From Qipengyuania gaetbuli (GTDB lineage: Bacteria > Pseudomonadota > Alphaproteobacteria > Sphingomonadales > Sphingomonadaceae), in contig NZ_JAIVLR010000002.1 of assembly GCF_020524765.1 (NCBI RefSeq), forward strand, positions 274,501-338,500: 64,000 nucleotides of DNA, given 5' to 3'. How positions within the stretch are numbered: position 1 is the stretch's first letter; each line of letters begins with the position of its first letter. This document shows, one piece after another, positions 8,877 to 17,283 of this stretch. Position numbers and translations under genes: made by a program. The notes below the pieces were generated by a model, which worked only from the letters and a program-made list of their open reading frames with translations, ran no database searches and was not told the DNA's origin.

Positions 8877-9973
8877 GGAGCCGGCACCTCGGGGAGATAG
8901 GCAGTAACGACAACGCCTCCGCGTTCGCCTGCCCGCCAGTCGAGCCTGCCGCCGACGGCCGTCATGCGCTCCGACATGACCCCAATGCCGATGTGCTTGC
9001 CCGAATCTTCCTGGGGCAGGCAATCACCGGGCGGGCCGCGACCGGTATCCGCAATGCGCAAGAAGCCGCTGCGGCCCTCTTTTGGAAGTGCAAGCTCCAG
9101 CCCGACGGCGCAGGGCCCTCCGGCGTGCTTGCGGATGTTCGCGATTGCTTCCTGGGCGACGCGAAACAGGGCGGTTTCCAGGATCCTCGGGAGGCGATCG
9201 GCCGAGCCTGAAAGGCTGACCGAAACCCTGTAGCCTTCGTCTTCCAGACCATCGGCGAGGGCGCGTATGGCCGCTTCAAGCCCGAGATCGTCGAGCAGTG
9301 TCGGGCGCAAGCCGCCGATGACTGCCCTCAGCTCCCGCACCAGGCCTCGGGCGATATCAGCGAGCCGTGCCCGCTCTGCCGCTGGCAAGTCCGGAGCCTC
9401 CGAACCCGGCCCTTCGATCAGCCTCGCGAGGGCTGTCGCGGTTTGCGCGACGCCGTCGTGCAATTCCTGCGAAACGCGTAGGCGTTCGCTTTCCTGCGCC
9501 GAGAACATGCGTTCGACCAGCATTTCAAGCCGCTTTTCGCGATCCAGCAAGGTTTCGACAAGTCGCTGGCGCTCTCCGTCGCGCCGGTTGCGGTCGATGG
9601 CCGCGCCCATGAGCTCGAGATAGAGACGAAACGTCTCCCGGTCTTCCTCGTCCCGGATGTCCCGTTCGCCAGCAAGGCCTTCAATAGCGATAAAGCCGAG
9701 CGGCTGATCGCTGCCGACCGCGCGGATCGCGATCCCCGATCCCTCGCCGCCAGGGGTGAAGCGCGCGCTGCGATATCCAAGAAAGAAAGCCAGCCTCTCC
9801 GCGCATTGGTCGAGCACCTCGCTCAAGGCTTCGGGGCTGGCTTCGGACAGGGTCTTCGCGACGCTCGACAGCAAACGCATACGTGCGGCACGCGCCTCTG
9901 CTGCGCGATATAGTTCGCGCAGTTCCGCAACCGTTTCGAGCGGTGGGGGAGAGGAGGGCACCTGCTGCCGCAT
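8873..9973 (-). CDS. Soluble NarX/DegS-type sensor histidine kinase with GAF-like domain
   Basis: Histidine kinase of the HisKA_3 group that phosphorylates NarL-type regulators. From the ATG at 9973 it is 366 residues. There is no transmembrane segment. A GAF-like sensory region spans about 30-130, a coiled-coil linker about 130-165, then HisKA_3 with phosphoacceptor His172 (SQELHDGVAQ) and a C-terminal HATPase (EAIANIRKHAGG, IADTGRGPP). An alternative ATG at 10015 would add 14 residues; neither site has a strong Shine-Dalgarno. First gene of the operon running to 5806. A cytoplasmic signal is inferred from the lack of membrane helices. Confidence 0.9.
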   Translation of the reverse strand: MRQQVPSSPPPLETVAELRELYRAAEARAARMRLLSSVAKTLSEASPEALSEVLDQCAERLAFFLGYRSARFTPGGEGSGIAIRAVGSDQPLGFIAIEGLAGERDIRDEEDRETFRLYLELMGAAIDRNRRDGERQRLVETLLDREKRLEMLVERMFSAQESERLRVSQELHDGVAQTATALARLIEGPGSEAPDLPAAERARLADIARGLVRELRAVIGGLRPTLLDDLGLEAAIRALADGLEDEGYRVSVSLSGSADRLPRILETALFRVAQEAIANIRKHAGGPCAVGLELALPKEGRSGFLRIADTGRGPPGDCLPQEDSGKHIGIGVMSERMTAVGGRLDWRAGERGGVVVTAYLPEVPAP

Positions 9974-10153
9974 TCGTCGATCTTTAGAGGAATTGGCGCA
10001 AAGCGCATAGGCCATCCGGCCTACGCCGCGCGGTTAGCCGCCCGGCAGATTTGGACCGTGTCCCGTCCGCCTAGATGAGCTCCGTCGGGTTGATCCCCGC
10101 AAACGGTTCAGCGCCATCGCAAGAAGATCGCGCAGGCTAACAGGAGACGAAAC

Positions 10154-10756
10154 ATGAAGCTTACCCGTATCAAGGCCCTCGGCCTCGCCGCCGCCCTTCC
10201 GCTCGCTGCCATCGCTGCACCTGTCGCAGCACATGACCATGGTGCCAAGAAGACCGTATCGACCGCAACCTACGCACCGATCACGGAAGCCGAAGTCATT
10301 GCCGCGCAGCAGGCCTGGGGCAACGCTCTGGTCGCCATCGCAACCGAATACGACAACAAGGGCCACGCAGCCGCCAAGAAGCTGGCAGGCGAGATCATCG
10401 ACAGCGCTTACGGCTACAATCTCGGCCCCGTGCTGTTCAAGCCGACCCTTGCCAACGGCGAAGGCGAACAGACCTTCCGTACGTCGCGTGACGGCGCTGT
10501 GTCCTACTTCGTGGGCGGCGATCCGAAGTTCGCCCAGGACGGCGGCTTCGCGCTCAAGGGCTGGCGTTCGTTCGAAATCGACAATGCCGGCATCCTCATC
10601 ACTGGCAACTCGGCCACTTCGATGGGCCACGTGACGGTGATCGACGCCAAGGGCAATCGCACCACGGTCGACAAGACCTGGGGCTATGTCCGCGGTCCGG
10701 ACGGCAAGCTGCGCATCGTGGTCCACCACTCCTCGCTGCCGTATTCGGCTGACTAA
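10154..10756 (+). CDS. Exported NTF2/SnoaL-like protein (His-containing N terminus)
   Basis: Predicted periplasmic protein of 200 residues with a clear Sec signal peptide ending ...APVAAHDHG, so the mature N terminus begins with a His-Asp-His cluster that could bind metal. The rest resembles the SnoaL/CaMKII-association-domain fold: an N-terminal helix (EAEVIAAQQAWGNALVAIA), a central TLYGY-like stretch (IDSAYGYN) and a C-terminal conserved VVHHSSLPYS. From memory, relatives are sometimes database-labelled phosphoribosyl-AMP cyclohydrolase; nothing here supports that activity. AGGAGA lies upstream of the ATG. Function unknown; no enzyme motif recognised. Confidence 0.8.
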   Translation: MKLTRIKALGLAAALPLAAIAAPVAAHDHGAKKTVSTATYAPITEAEVIAAQQAWGNALVAIATEYDNKGHAAAKKLAGEIIDSAYGYNLGPVLFKPTLANGEGEQTFRTSRDGAVSYFVGGDPKFAQDGGFALKGWRSFEIDNAGILITGNSATSMGHVTVIDAKGNRTTVDKTWGYVRGPDGKLRIVVHHSSLPYSAD

Positions 10757-10772
10757 GCGAGCCAACCCGGCT

Positions 10773-10810
10773 CCGGCGCGCGCTAACTCCCCTCCCCAAG
10801 GGCGCGCCGG
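10773..10810 (+). terminator. GC-rich hairpin after the NTF2-like gene
   Basis: Inverted repeat CCGGCGCGC / GCGCGCCGG with a 20-nt loop, 17 bp past the stop of the NTF2-like gene. The long perfect stem suggests a terminator or RNA-stabilising end, but no U tract follows. Confidence 0.45.
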
Positions 10811-10891
10811 GGCCACCCCCCCAAGCAAGAGAGCCAGGGCCCCATCCGCACAGCTCGCGGATCGGGCAAAGGCCGCATCAGGACCTCCCCC

Positions 10892-11566
10892 ATGTTCAAG
10901 ACCCGTTACCTTCTCGCATGCGCCGCAGTTGCGCTGCCTTTCGCAACGCCTGCCGCCGCTCAGGAAGCCGGCGATATCCAGATCAAGGGTTTCGTCACGG
11001 GCGTTCTGCCCGATGGTGCCATCACCGAGGTCGAGACCGACCTCATCGGCTTGCCCGCGGATTCGCAGACCGAAGCTTCGGATTCGGTCGTGCCGACCGT
11101 CGCGATCGAGTACTTCGTGTCGCCCAACTTCTCGCTCGAGACGATCTGCTGCGTCACGCCGCACGACGTCACCGGGGCGGGCGCTCTGGAAGGCGCGGAA
11201 CTGATCGACGATGCGATCATCCTGCCTGCAAGCCTGACGGCGAAGTATCACTTCAACCTCGGCGGCGGGATCAAGCCCTACCTCGGCGCCGGCGCCACCT
11301 ACTTCATGATCTTTTCGGAAGATGTCGGCGCTGACGCTGCTGCACTCGGCGCGACCGATGTCGACCTGTCGGACGAATTCGGCTTCCTGCTGCAGGGCGG
11401 TGTCGACATCGCGCTGAACGATCGCGGACTCGGCCTCTCGCTCGACGCCAAGCGCTACTTCGTCGGCACGACAGCCACTTTCAGTGCGGGTCAGACCGTT
11501 GCGCTGCAGAGCGAACACGATCTTGATCCGTGGGTTCTCAGTGCCGGCCTCGCCTATCGCTTCTGA
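10892..11566 (+). CDS. OmpW-family outer-membrane protein
   Basis: Small eight-stranded beta-barrel of the OmpW family, 224 residues. The signal peptide ends at about AAAQ (residue 24). OmpW hallmarks seen: TVAIEYFVSPNFSLE near the middle, the AKYHFN / YLGAGATYFM strand pair, a periplasm-facing helix region and a C-terminal aromatic strand (SAGLAYRF, ending in Phe as barrel proteins do). A Cys-Cys pair (ETICCVTP) follows the second strand. OmpW barrels pass small hydrophobic compounds; the substrate here is not known. Transcribed with its own upstream gap of 135 bp and closed by a hairpin at 11586. Confidence 0.9.
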   Translation: MFKTRYLLACAAVALPFATPAAAQEAGDIQIKGFVTGVLPDGAITEVETDLIGLPADSQTEASDSVVPTVAIEYFVSPNFSLETICCVTPHDVTGAGALEGAELIDDAIILPASLTAKYHFNLGGGIKPYLGAGATYFMIFSEDVGADAAALGATDVDLSDEFGFLLQGGVDIALNDRGLGLSLDAKRYFVGTTATFSAGQTVALQSEHDLDPWVLSAGLAYRF

Positions 11567-11585
11567 CAATCTTAATCCTCCCGAC

Positions 11586-11618
11586 AAGGACACCGTGCAA
11601 ATCCGCGCGGTGTCCTTT
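11586..11618 (+). terminator. Rho-independent terminator after ompW-like gene
   Basis: Perfect 10-bp stem AAGGACACCG / CGGTGTCCTT with a 12-nt loop, starting 20 bp after the OmpW stop; the stem runs into a short T stretch (CCTTTCG). Confidence 0.65.
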
Positions 11619-11670
11619 CGGTCCTCGGCCTTAGCGCCTTCCAGTCATCGAGCCGGGGCCATCTCCCAAC

Positions 11671-12735
11671 ATGTTCGAAACAATTACCTTCCTTGTCGTC
11701 GGCCTGGCCGGATTGCTGATCGGGGGCGAACTGCTCGTGCGCGGCGCTGTCCGGCTCGCCGAAAAAGCAGGTGTAACGCCGCTCATTGTGGGGCTGGTGA
11801 TTGTCGGGTTCGGCACCTCGACGCCCGAATTGATGACCAGCGTGGAAGCGGCCATGGCAGGCTCGCCCGCAATTGCGTGGGGCAACATCGTGGGCTCGAA
11901 TATCGTCAACGTACTGGTGATATTGGGCTTTGCGGCCCTGATTACCCCAATCTTCTTGCGCGGCGGGAACCTGCTTCGCGATACCGGCGTGTGTGTCGCG
12001 GCATCGCTGGGGCTTCTGGGTCTGGCTGCGACCGGTTGGCACGGGGCATGGATCGGCCTTGCAATGGTGGCCGGCCTCTTCGTCTATATCGTGCGCTGCT
12101 ACCGCGACGAGCGTGTGGTGCCAGCCGACGCCGTCCACTCGGCGGCTTTCGACCGCCAGCAGGCGCTGGAAATCACCGATACTGCCCTGCACCAGAAGGG
12201 GGAAAGCTGGTGGAAGGCCGCTCTGCTCCTACTGGCCGGACTGGCTCTGCTGATGCTGGGTGCGCGCTTCCTGGTGAGCGGAGCGATCGACCTGGCCCGG
12301 ATCGCCGGCCTCAGCGAGGCGGTGATCGGCCTCACGATAGTGGCGATCGGAACCTCGCTCCCGGAACTCGTTACCTCGGTCGTAGCTGCGCGCAGAGGCG
12401 AAGCCGAAATCGCTTTCGGAAACGTTGTCGGTTCCTGCATCTACAATATTCTCGGGATCGGGGGCGTCACGATGGTTGTTAGTCCGGCTGCCATTCCGGC
12501 GACGCTCTTTCCCTTCGATCTCGGCGTAATGGCAGCGACTGCGATCGCGGTCCTGGTCGTGAGCCTCACCTGGAAGCGTTTCGGCCGGCCGGCCGGTATC
12601 GTCCTGATCGTGGGGTACGCGGCCTATGTCGCAGCATTGCTTGCCGCTCCTGCGGTTCACGACCCCATCAAAACGCAGGCGCCGCTGCCGGCGTCGCAAG
12701 CCTCACAGCATCTCCTGATCCCGACCCAAGCATAA
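11671..12735 (+). CDS. Calcium/sodium antiporter, YrbG/CaCA family
   Basis: Inner-membrane cation/Ca2+ exchanger of 354 residues with about ten hydrophobic helices in two inverted halves. Both signature alpha-repeats are present: GFGTSTPELMTSVEAA with GNIVGSNIVNV in the first half (about residues 49-84) and AIGTSLPELVTSVVAA with GNVVGSCIYNI in the second (about 225-262). The E of each TPELMTS/LPELVTS motif is the ion-binding acid. A cytosolic linker separates the halves. The C terminus ends in a short Gln/Pro-rich tail. Probably exports Ca2+ using Na+ or H+; ion preference cannot be read from sequence. Confidence 0.93.
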   Translation: MFETITFLVVGLAGLLIGGELLVRGAVRLAEKAGVTPLIVGLVIVGFGTSTPELMTSVEAAMAGSPAIAWGNIVGSNIVNVLVILGFAALITPIFLRGGNLLRDTGVCVAASLGLLGLAATGWHGAWIGLAMVAGLFVYIVRCYRDERVVPADAVHSAAFDRQQALEITDTALHQKGESWWKAALLLLAGLALLMLGARFLVSGAIDLARIAGLSEAVIGLTIVAIGTSLPELVTSVVAARRGEAEIAFGNVVGSCIYNILGIGGVTMVVSPAAIPATLFPFDLGVMAATAIAVLVVSLTWKRFGRPAGIVLIVGYAAYVAALLAAPAVHDPIKTQAPLPASQASQHLLIPTQA

Positions 12736-12751
12736 TCGAAGGATACCCAAG

Positions 12752-13408
12752 GTGAGAAAACAAGGCATTATGCTTGCATCGGTGGCATTGGCGGCAACCC
12801 CGTCGACCGCTTACGCCAGCGATGACGCCGCGGAACTATGGCTCAACCCTTCGGTCGAAGTCGGACTGGATAACGACACGGCTTTCGAGCTCGAAACCGC
12901 CCAGCGCTTCCGTTCGGAAGGCGACGGCCGGGTGGACACTTACTTCTTCCGCGGCTGGGTCAAGCAGGACATTGCCGACAACGCCACCCTGGCCGGTGCG
13001 GTCGAGTACCGCATCAACGACGGCGGATCGAACGAAGTTCGCACGATGCAGCAGCTTTCCACCAGTCACGGCATCCTGAAGACACGGCTACGACTGGAGC
13101 AGCGCTTCGTCGACGGAGCCGATCGGATGGGCTTGCGCCTTCGGCCCCGGCTTGGCGTGGGGTTCGACCTGACCGCCGACGGCCGCTGGTCCGCAGGAGC
13201 CGATGCCGAACTCTTCTGGGTACTGCGGGGCAACAATGTCGATAGCGATACGGGCATCACGGGCCTGCGTACGACAGTCGGCGTGGAGTACGAGGTCAAC
13301 GAGAACCTTACGCTCGGCCTGTCGTACTTGCGCCAACAGGATTTCGAGGATGAAGGGCCGGATGAAATCGGCCATGCGCCCCTGATCGGCATTGAATACA
13401 CATTCTAG
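12752..13408 (+). CDS. DUF2490-like outer-membrane beta-barrel protein
   Basis: Predicted exported barrel protein of 218 residues. The GTG start at 12752 is preceded by GAAGGA. The signal peptide ends ...STAYAS. The body is a run of alternating amphipathic strands (VEVGLDNDTAFELETAQRF; TTVGVEYEVNENLTLGLSY) finishing with the terminal aromatic strand GIEYTF expected of outer-membrane proteins. This matches the DUF2490 family pattern, whose function is not established. Lies 16 bp after the Ca2+/Na+ antiporter and may be co-transcribed with it. Confidence 0.75.
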   Translation: MRKQGIMLASVALAATPSTAYASDDAAELWLNPSVEVGLDNDTAFELETAQRFRSEGDGRVDTYFFRGWVKQDIADNATLAGAVEYRINDGGSNEVRTMQQLSTSHGILKTRLRLEQRFVDGADRMGLRLRPRLGVGFDLTADGRWSAGADAELFWVLRGNNVDSDTGITGLRTTVGVEYEVNENLTLGLSYLRQQDFEDEGPDEIGHAPLIGIEYTF

Positions 13409-13535
13409 CGAGCAGATCGGCGCGCCGATGCTGGCGGGTGGGCTCGAGCTTCCGTCGAAGGTGCAGGGCCGGGGCGGCCTTCACGCGGATGCTAGGTTGA
13501 CCGGTCGGAATGGCCGCAAGCCGGGTCGGCAAGCC

Positions 13536-14228
13536 TCAGCCAGCGACCCGCGCAAACTCGACAGCGGCCAGGAAATCGCGCTTCCGCTTGGCGCGGCGCT
13601 TTTCCGCTTCTTCTTCGCGGCCCCATAAATCTGCCTGCCATTCTTCTTCGAGATTGGCGGCGGCCCACAGCGCTTCCGCATCCGAGTTCCCCTCGAGCGC
13701 GCCGAGCCCGATGAAGAGCGAGGCCGCAAGAGAGGTAAGCTGTTCAAGTGCGGCAAGATCGAACGCGCCGAGCCCTGCCAGTCGTTCGCGCAGCCGTGCC
13801 AGCGAAGCTGCAGCCTGCGGCTTGTGCAGCACGCCGCTGACGCGATGCAAGGTCACTCCCTCGCGCGCCTCGAAAGCGGTCAGCAGCGGCTCCCAGATTT
13901 CCTGCTGCCGGTGGTAGAGCGGGTCTTCCGGATCGGCGCGGTAGCAAAGCGTATCGGTTTCCGCATAGCCGAGCAGCTTCTCGACCACCGGTTGGGGATC
14001 GCTTGCCACCACGTCGAGCGCATAGTCCGCCATATCGCGGAACGGGAAAGTCGAGGGATCGATCGTCTCGCCCTGCGAACGCCATTCGGCTGCGAGCATT
14101 TCCGCCAAGGTCTCGCTTGGCAGAACCTGCGGCTTGCCGCCCTGCGTCTTGATCGGTCGGCCATCCAGTTGGACCGTCCAGCCAAGGTCAGTCCGGACGA
14201 CGGTCACGTCCTTGTAGAAGCGTTTCAT
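13536..14228 (-). CDS. ATP12-family F1-ATPase assembly chaperone
   Basis: Homologue of mitochondrial Atp12, the chaperone that protects the F1 alpha subunit during ATP synthase assembly; found in alphaproteobacteria. 230 residues. N-terminal beta domain (VQLDGRPIKTQGG), then the helical domain with the family stretch LAAEWRSQGETIDPSTFP and a lone RADPEDPLYHRQQEIW block. The helix-rich C terminus ends in a basic tail. Last gene of a six-gene overlapping operon beginning with crcB at 17231; its ATG overlaps the preceding small membrane protein by 4 bp. Confidence 0.92.
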   Translation of the reverse strand: MKRFYKDVTVVRTDLGWTVQLDGRPIKTQGGKPQVLPSETLAEMLAAEWRSQGETIDPSTFPFRDMADYALDVVASDPQPVVEKLLGYAETDTLCYRADPEDPLYHRQQEIWEPLLTAFEAREGVTLHRVSGVLHKPQAAASLARLRERLAGLGAFDLAALEQLTSLAASLFIGLGALEGNSDAEALWAAANLEEEWQADLWGREEEAEKRRAKRKRDFLAAVEFARVAG

Positions 14229-14434
14229 CCGTGCTGCTTCCAGTGCTTGGCAAGGAGGACCGGAATGAAGAAGAAGTCCACTGCGCCGCCCACCAGCAGC
14301 ACCACACCGACCATCTGCGGCCAGGGCAGTGCGCCTGCGATGGCCATTACGCCAAGCAGGACCATCACGGCGCCCGACAGGCGGATGATTTGAAGCAGCC
14401 AGAACCGCTGCGCGGCCTTGTCTTCGTCACTCAC
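14225..14434 (-). CDS. Small two-helix membrane protein
   Basis: 69 residues, two hydrophobic helices (about 17-36 and 39-60) and charged ends. No recognised family; it resembles small sphingomonad membrane proteins of unknown function. Its start lies inside the 3' end of the HAD gene (8-bp overlap) and its stop overlaps the ATP12 start by 4 bp. Such overlaps on both sides make it a real translated gene. A role linked to membrane energetics is suggested only by its ATP12 neighbour. Confidence 0.75.
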   Translation of the reverse strand: MSDEDKAAQRFWLLQIIRLSGAVMVLLGVMAIAGALPWPQMVGVVLLVGGAVDFFFIPVLLAKHWKQHG

Positions 14435-15080
14435 GGATCAGTTTCTCCAGTTCGTCCATGGTCTGCGCGACGCCAACGGCGCCTGCCCCGAGCAACTCCT
14501 CGGCGTCGTGATAGCCCCAGTCGACCCCTATGGCGCGCACGCCGATATCGCAGGCCATGTGGATGTCGAAGACCGTGTCGCCGATCATCACCGCATCGCC
14601 CGCATCGACACCCGTTTCAGCGAGCGCGGCCTCCAGCATGGCGGGATGCGGCTTGGAGGGATAGCGGTCCGCGCCGTGCAGCGTGGCGAAGCGGTGCTTG
14701 ATGCCGTGGGTATCGAGGCAGGAATGCAGGCCACGGTCGCTCTTTCCCGTGGCTACACCGAGCAGCCAGCCATCTGCGTGTAGCCGCTCGAGCAGGTCGG
14801 CCATGCCGTCGAACAGCGGTTCGTGCAGGGCGCCCGAAAGGCGCGTTTCGCGGAACAGCCGCTTGTACGCCTCGACCACCTGCAGCCGGTCGACCTCGCG
14901 ACCGTCCATCATCAGCTGGCGTACGGCGAGGGGCAGGCTGAGGCCGACGGTGCGCCGGATGGCGTTGCGGTCGGGAGGCGGCGCGCCGATCGCCCCGAAG
15001 GCACGCTCCATCGTCTCGCACACGGCGGCCTGGCCGTCGACCAGCGTGCCATCACAATCGAAGACGGCAAGCCGCGTCAT
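14427..15080 (-). CDS. HAD-IA phosphatase, phosphoglycolate-phosphatase-like
   Basis: Cytoplasmic HAD-superfamily hydrolase of 217 residues. Motif I DCDGTLVDG (nucleophile Asp8, acid/base Asp10), helical cap at about 15-85, motif II Thr in GVATGKSDRG, motif III Lys in YPSKPHP, motif IV GDTVFDIHM. Length and cap class fit subfamily IA (Gph-like), so phosphoglycolate or a similar small phosphoester is likely. Substrate not proven by sequence. Its start overlaps the upstream PaiB-like stop by 4 bp. Confidence 0.9.
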   Translation of the reverse strand: MTRLAVFDCDGTLVDGQAAVCETMERAFGAIGAPPPDRNAIRRTVGLSLPLAVRQLMMDGREVDRLQVVEAYKRLFRETRLSGALHEPLFDGMADLLERLHADGWLLGVATGKSDRGLHSCLDTHGIKHRFATLHGADRYPSKPHPAMLEAALAETGVDAGDAVMIGDTVFDIHMACDIGVRAIGVDWGYHDAEELLGAGAVGVAQTMDELEKLIRE

Positions 15081-15676
15081 GCCGCAAAGCTCCGCATCAG
15101 CTGGGCAAGGTTGGGGCTGCCGCTCGTTTCAAGGCCCGTGGCAATCCGTTCGCGCTCGGCCGGAGTGCGTTTTTGCGACAGCTTCAAGGTCGGGCGCCAG
15201 GCGAGAACTTCCATTTCGAAGCCCACGATGCCCTTGAACAGGCGCGACCATGTGGTCTCGCTCGATTCGTCCGCCGACCAGCCTTCGCCATCAAGCCGTC
15301 CCTCGAATTTCTGGATGACAGCGTGGAGCAGGGCTTCGAGGCCCTCGTCGTCCATGCGCCGCACGCGGCCTTCCATTTCCAGCGCGACGTAATCCCAGGT
15401 GGGGACGGTGTCGCGCTCGTCATACCAGCGCGGGCTGATGTAGGCATCGGGGCCGTTGACGGTAACCAGCGCGGTCGCCTGGTCGAGGTGGCGGGTAAGC
15501 GCATTGCCGCGCGCGAGGTGGAACTGCACCGCGCCGTCGCCGGTGGACAGCAGCGGGACATGCGCCACGCGCGGCCCGTCCGGAGTGGTGTGGAAGACCA
15601 TGCCGAACCCGATTTCGTCGATCAGCGCCTCGAACAGGGCCCTGTCCTCGCTCCGGAACAGCGGGTTTGGATGCAT
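15077..15676 (-). CDS. PaiB-like FMN-binding domain protein
   Basis: 199-residue protein of the FMN-binding negative transcriptional regulator family (PaiB-type split-barrel). Visible features are the N-terminal MHPNPLFR, VPLL segment, a LARGNALTRHL loop, DAYISPRWY (strongly conserved in the family), VPTWDYVALEMEGRV and the C-terminal LKLSQKRTPAERERIATGL. Family members bind FMN; a true repressor role is known only for B. subtilis PaiB, so a flavin-dependent function here is open. Start overlaps the RluA-type stop by one base (TGATG). Confidence 0.88.
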   Translation of the reverse strand: MHPNPLFRSEDRALFEALIDEIGFGMVFHTTPDGPRVAHVPLLSTGDGAVQFHLARGNALTRHLDQATALVTVNGPDAYISPRWYDERDTVPTWDYVALEMEGRVRRMDDEGLEALLHAVIQKFEGRLDGEGWSADESSETTWSRLFKGIVGFEMEVLAWRPTLKLSQKRTPAERERIATGLETSGSPNLAQLMRSFAA

Positions 15677-16824
15677 CAGCGCTTGCCCTTGGGCGGTTTG
15701 GCCGGCTTCGCCCGCGGCTTGGGCTTGCTGGCCGTAGCGGCGCCGCGTCCGCGCCGCTCGCCCTTGCGCGCCTTGCGATAGTTCTTGGCGTGCTGGCGGG
15801 CCTGCTGCTTCTTTTCCTCGCGCGACTTGGGCGGCGGGTCGTCGCGCATCGGCGTCGCGTCGCTGGCTTTCTCGTCGAAGCCGATCTGCTCCATGCTGGC
15901 GGCGAAATGTTCGGGCAGTTCCGCCGTCACGTCCAGCTTTCCGCCGTCGGGACTGTCGATGATCAGGCGGCGGGCGTGGAGGTGCATCTTGCGGCTGATC
16001 GAGCCGGTCAGGAAGGCCTCCTTGCCGCCGTACTTGCCGTCGCCGACGATCGGGTGGCCCATCGCCGCACAGTGGACGCGCAGCTGATGGGTGCGGCCCG
16101 TCATCGGCTGCAATTCGAGCCACGCGGCCTTCTTGCCCGCGCTCTCGACCACGCGGTACTTGGTCTTGGCAGGCGCACCGCCTTCGTGGTCGACATGCAT
16201 CTTCTCGCCGCCCGATCCGGGCTGCTTGGCAAGCGGGGCCTCGATCACGCCTTCGCGGATGTCCGGCACGCCGACCACCAGCGCCCAGTAGATCTTCTTG
16301 GCGCTGCGACCGGAGAACCGCTTGGAAAAGAATGCCGCGCTGCCGGGCGTGCGCGCCACCAGCAGGACGCCGGACGTATCCTTGTCGAGCCGGTGGACGA
16401 GGCGCGGCCGCTGGTCGTCGCCATCTTCCATATAGGCGTCGAGCAGGCCGTCGATGTGGTTGAAGGTGTTGGTGCCGCCCTGCGTGGCAAGGCCCGGCGG
16501 CTTGTTCAGGACGAGCGCCGACTTGGTCTTCTCGATCACCATTTCCGCCGCCTGTTCGATCTCGGCGGGCTTGAGTTCGCGGCGCGCCTTTGCCTTCTTG
16601 TGCGGTGCATTGCCGCCCGGAGGGACGCGGATCTGCTGACCCTGTTCGAGCCGGTCGTCGGGCTTCACGCGTTTGCCGTCGACGCGGATCTGGCCGGTGC
16701 GCGCCCACTTGCTGACCGTGCCGAAGCCGATCTGCGGCAGGTGGCGCTTGAACCAGCGGTCCACGCGGATGCCGTCATCGTCGGGTGCGACAGTGAACTG
16801 GCGAACTTCGTCGGCGGTATTCAT
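15676..16824 (-). CDS. RluA-family 23S rRNA pseudouridine synthase
   Basis: Isomerises uridine to pseudouridine in large-subunit rRNA (RluC/RluD type). 382 residues from the ATG at 16824. S4 RNA-binding domain is at about 15-70, the catalytic domain follows with Asp147 in HRLDKDTSGVLLVART, and LQPMTGRTHQLRVH is a second family motif. The C-terminal 50 residues form a Lys/Arg-rich, low-complexity tail that is longer than in E. coli RluC and probably contacts RNA. The start overlaps the crcB stop by 4 bp. Exact target uridines unknown; RluC-like by architecture. Confidence 0.92.
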   Translation of the reverse strand: MNTADEVRQFTVAPDDDGIRVDRWFKRHLPQIGFGTVSKWARTGQIRVDGKRVKPDDRLEQGQQIRVPPGGNAPHKKAKARRELKPAEIEQAAEMVIEKTKSALVLNKPPGLATQGGTNTFNHIDGLLDAYMEDGDDQRPRLVHRLDKDTSGVLLVARTPGSAAFFSKRFSGRSAKKIYWALVVGVPDIREGVIEAPLAKQPGSGGEKMHVDHEGGAPAKTKYRVVESAGKKAAWLELQPMTGRTHQLRVHCAAMGHPIVGDGKYGGKEAFLTGSISRKMHLHARRLIIDSPDGGKLDVTAELPEHFAASMEQIGFDEKASDATPMRDDPPPKSREEKKQQARQHAKNYRKARKGERRGRGAATASKPKPRAKPAKPPKGKR

Positions 16825-17231
16825 GCCGTCATCCTCATTAGCGCAAGGCCTACCATCAGGCCGGAAATGCCGAGCGCAAAGGACAGGACGGCATAGAGCG
16901 TTGCGAACAGGTACTGGCCGCGCTCGATCAAAAGGACCATCTCGAGGCTGAAGGCGCTGAAGGTGGTGAAACCGCCCAGCACGCCCACGCCGAGCAGCAG
17001 GCGGGCCTGTTCGCTCATCGCGCCGCCGCTCCTGACCAGCCAGCCGGCCAGCAGGCCCATCAGGAGGCTGCCGACTGCGTTCACGGCGAGGGTGGCGAAG
17101 GGGAAGGCGCCCATGATCGGCGCGCCGAGCCACTGCGTCATGGCGCGGCCGGTCTGGTAACGCAGCGCGGCACCGACTCCGCCGCCTAGGGCGACGTAGA
17201 GCGTGGCGATGGATGGGGAGAGGGTCGACAT
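16821..17231 (-). CDS. crcB: Fluoride ion channel CrcB/Fluc
   Basis: Small dual-topology membrane channel that exports toxic fluoride. 136 residues from the ATG at 17231, four hydrophobic helices. Hallmarks are GGGVGAALRYQTGR near the N terminus, FPFATLAVNAVGSLLMGLL and GVLGGFTTFSAFSLE (the FTTFS polar track of Fluc channels). First gene of the six-gene operon on the minus strand; no fluoride-riboswitch fold was recognised upstream. Divergent from rpsU with about 200 bp between. Confidence 0.95.
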   Translation of the reverse strand: MSTLSPSIATLYVALGGGVGAALRYQTGRAMTQWLGAPIMGAFPFATLAVNAVGSLLMGLLAGWLVRSGGAMSEQARLLLGVGVLGGFTTFSAFSLEMVLLIERGQYLFATLYAVLSFALGISGLMVGLALMRMTA

Positions 17232-17283
17232 TGCGCGCAGCCCTAGCGCCTCGCGCGGGTTTGCGAAAGGCGGCACTGCAGGC

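Noticed and set aside
10034-11593. 519-codon minus-strand frame over the NTF2-like and OmpW genes
   Set aside because: The plus-strand genes have signal peptides, ribosome sites and terminators; the minus frame has none.
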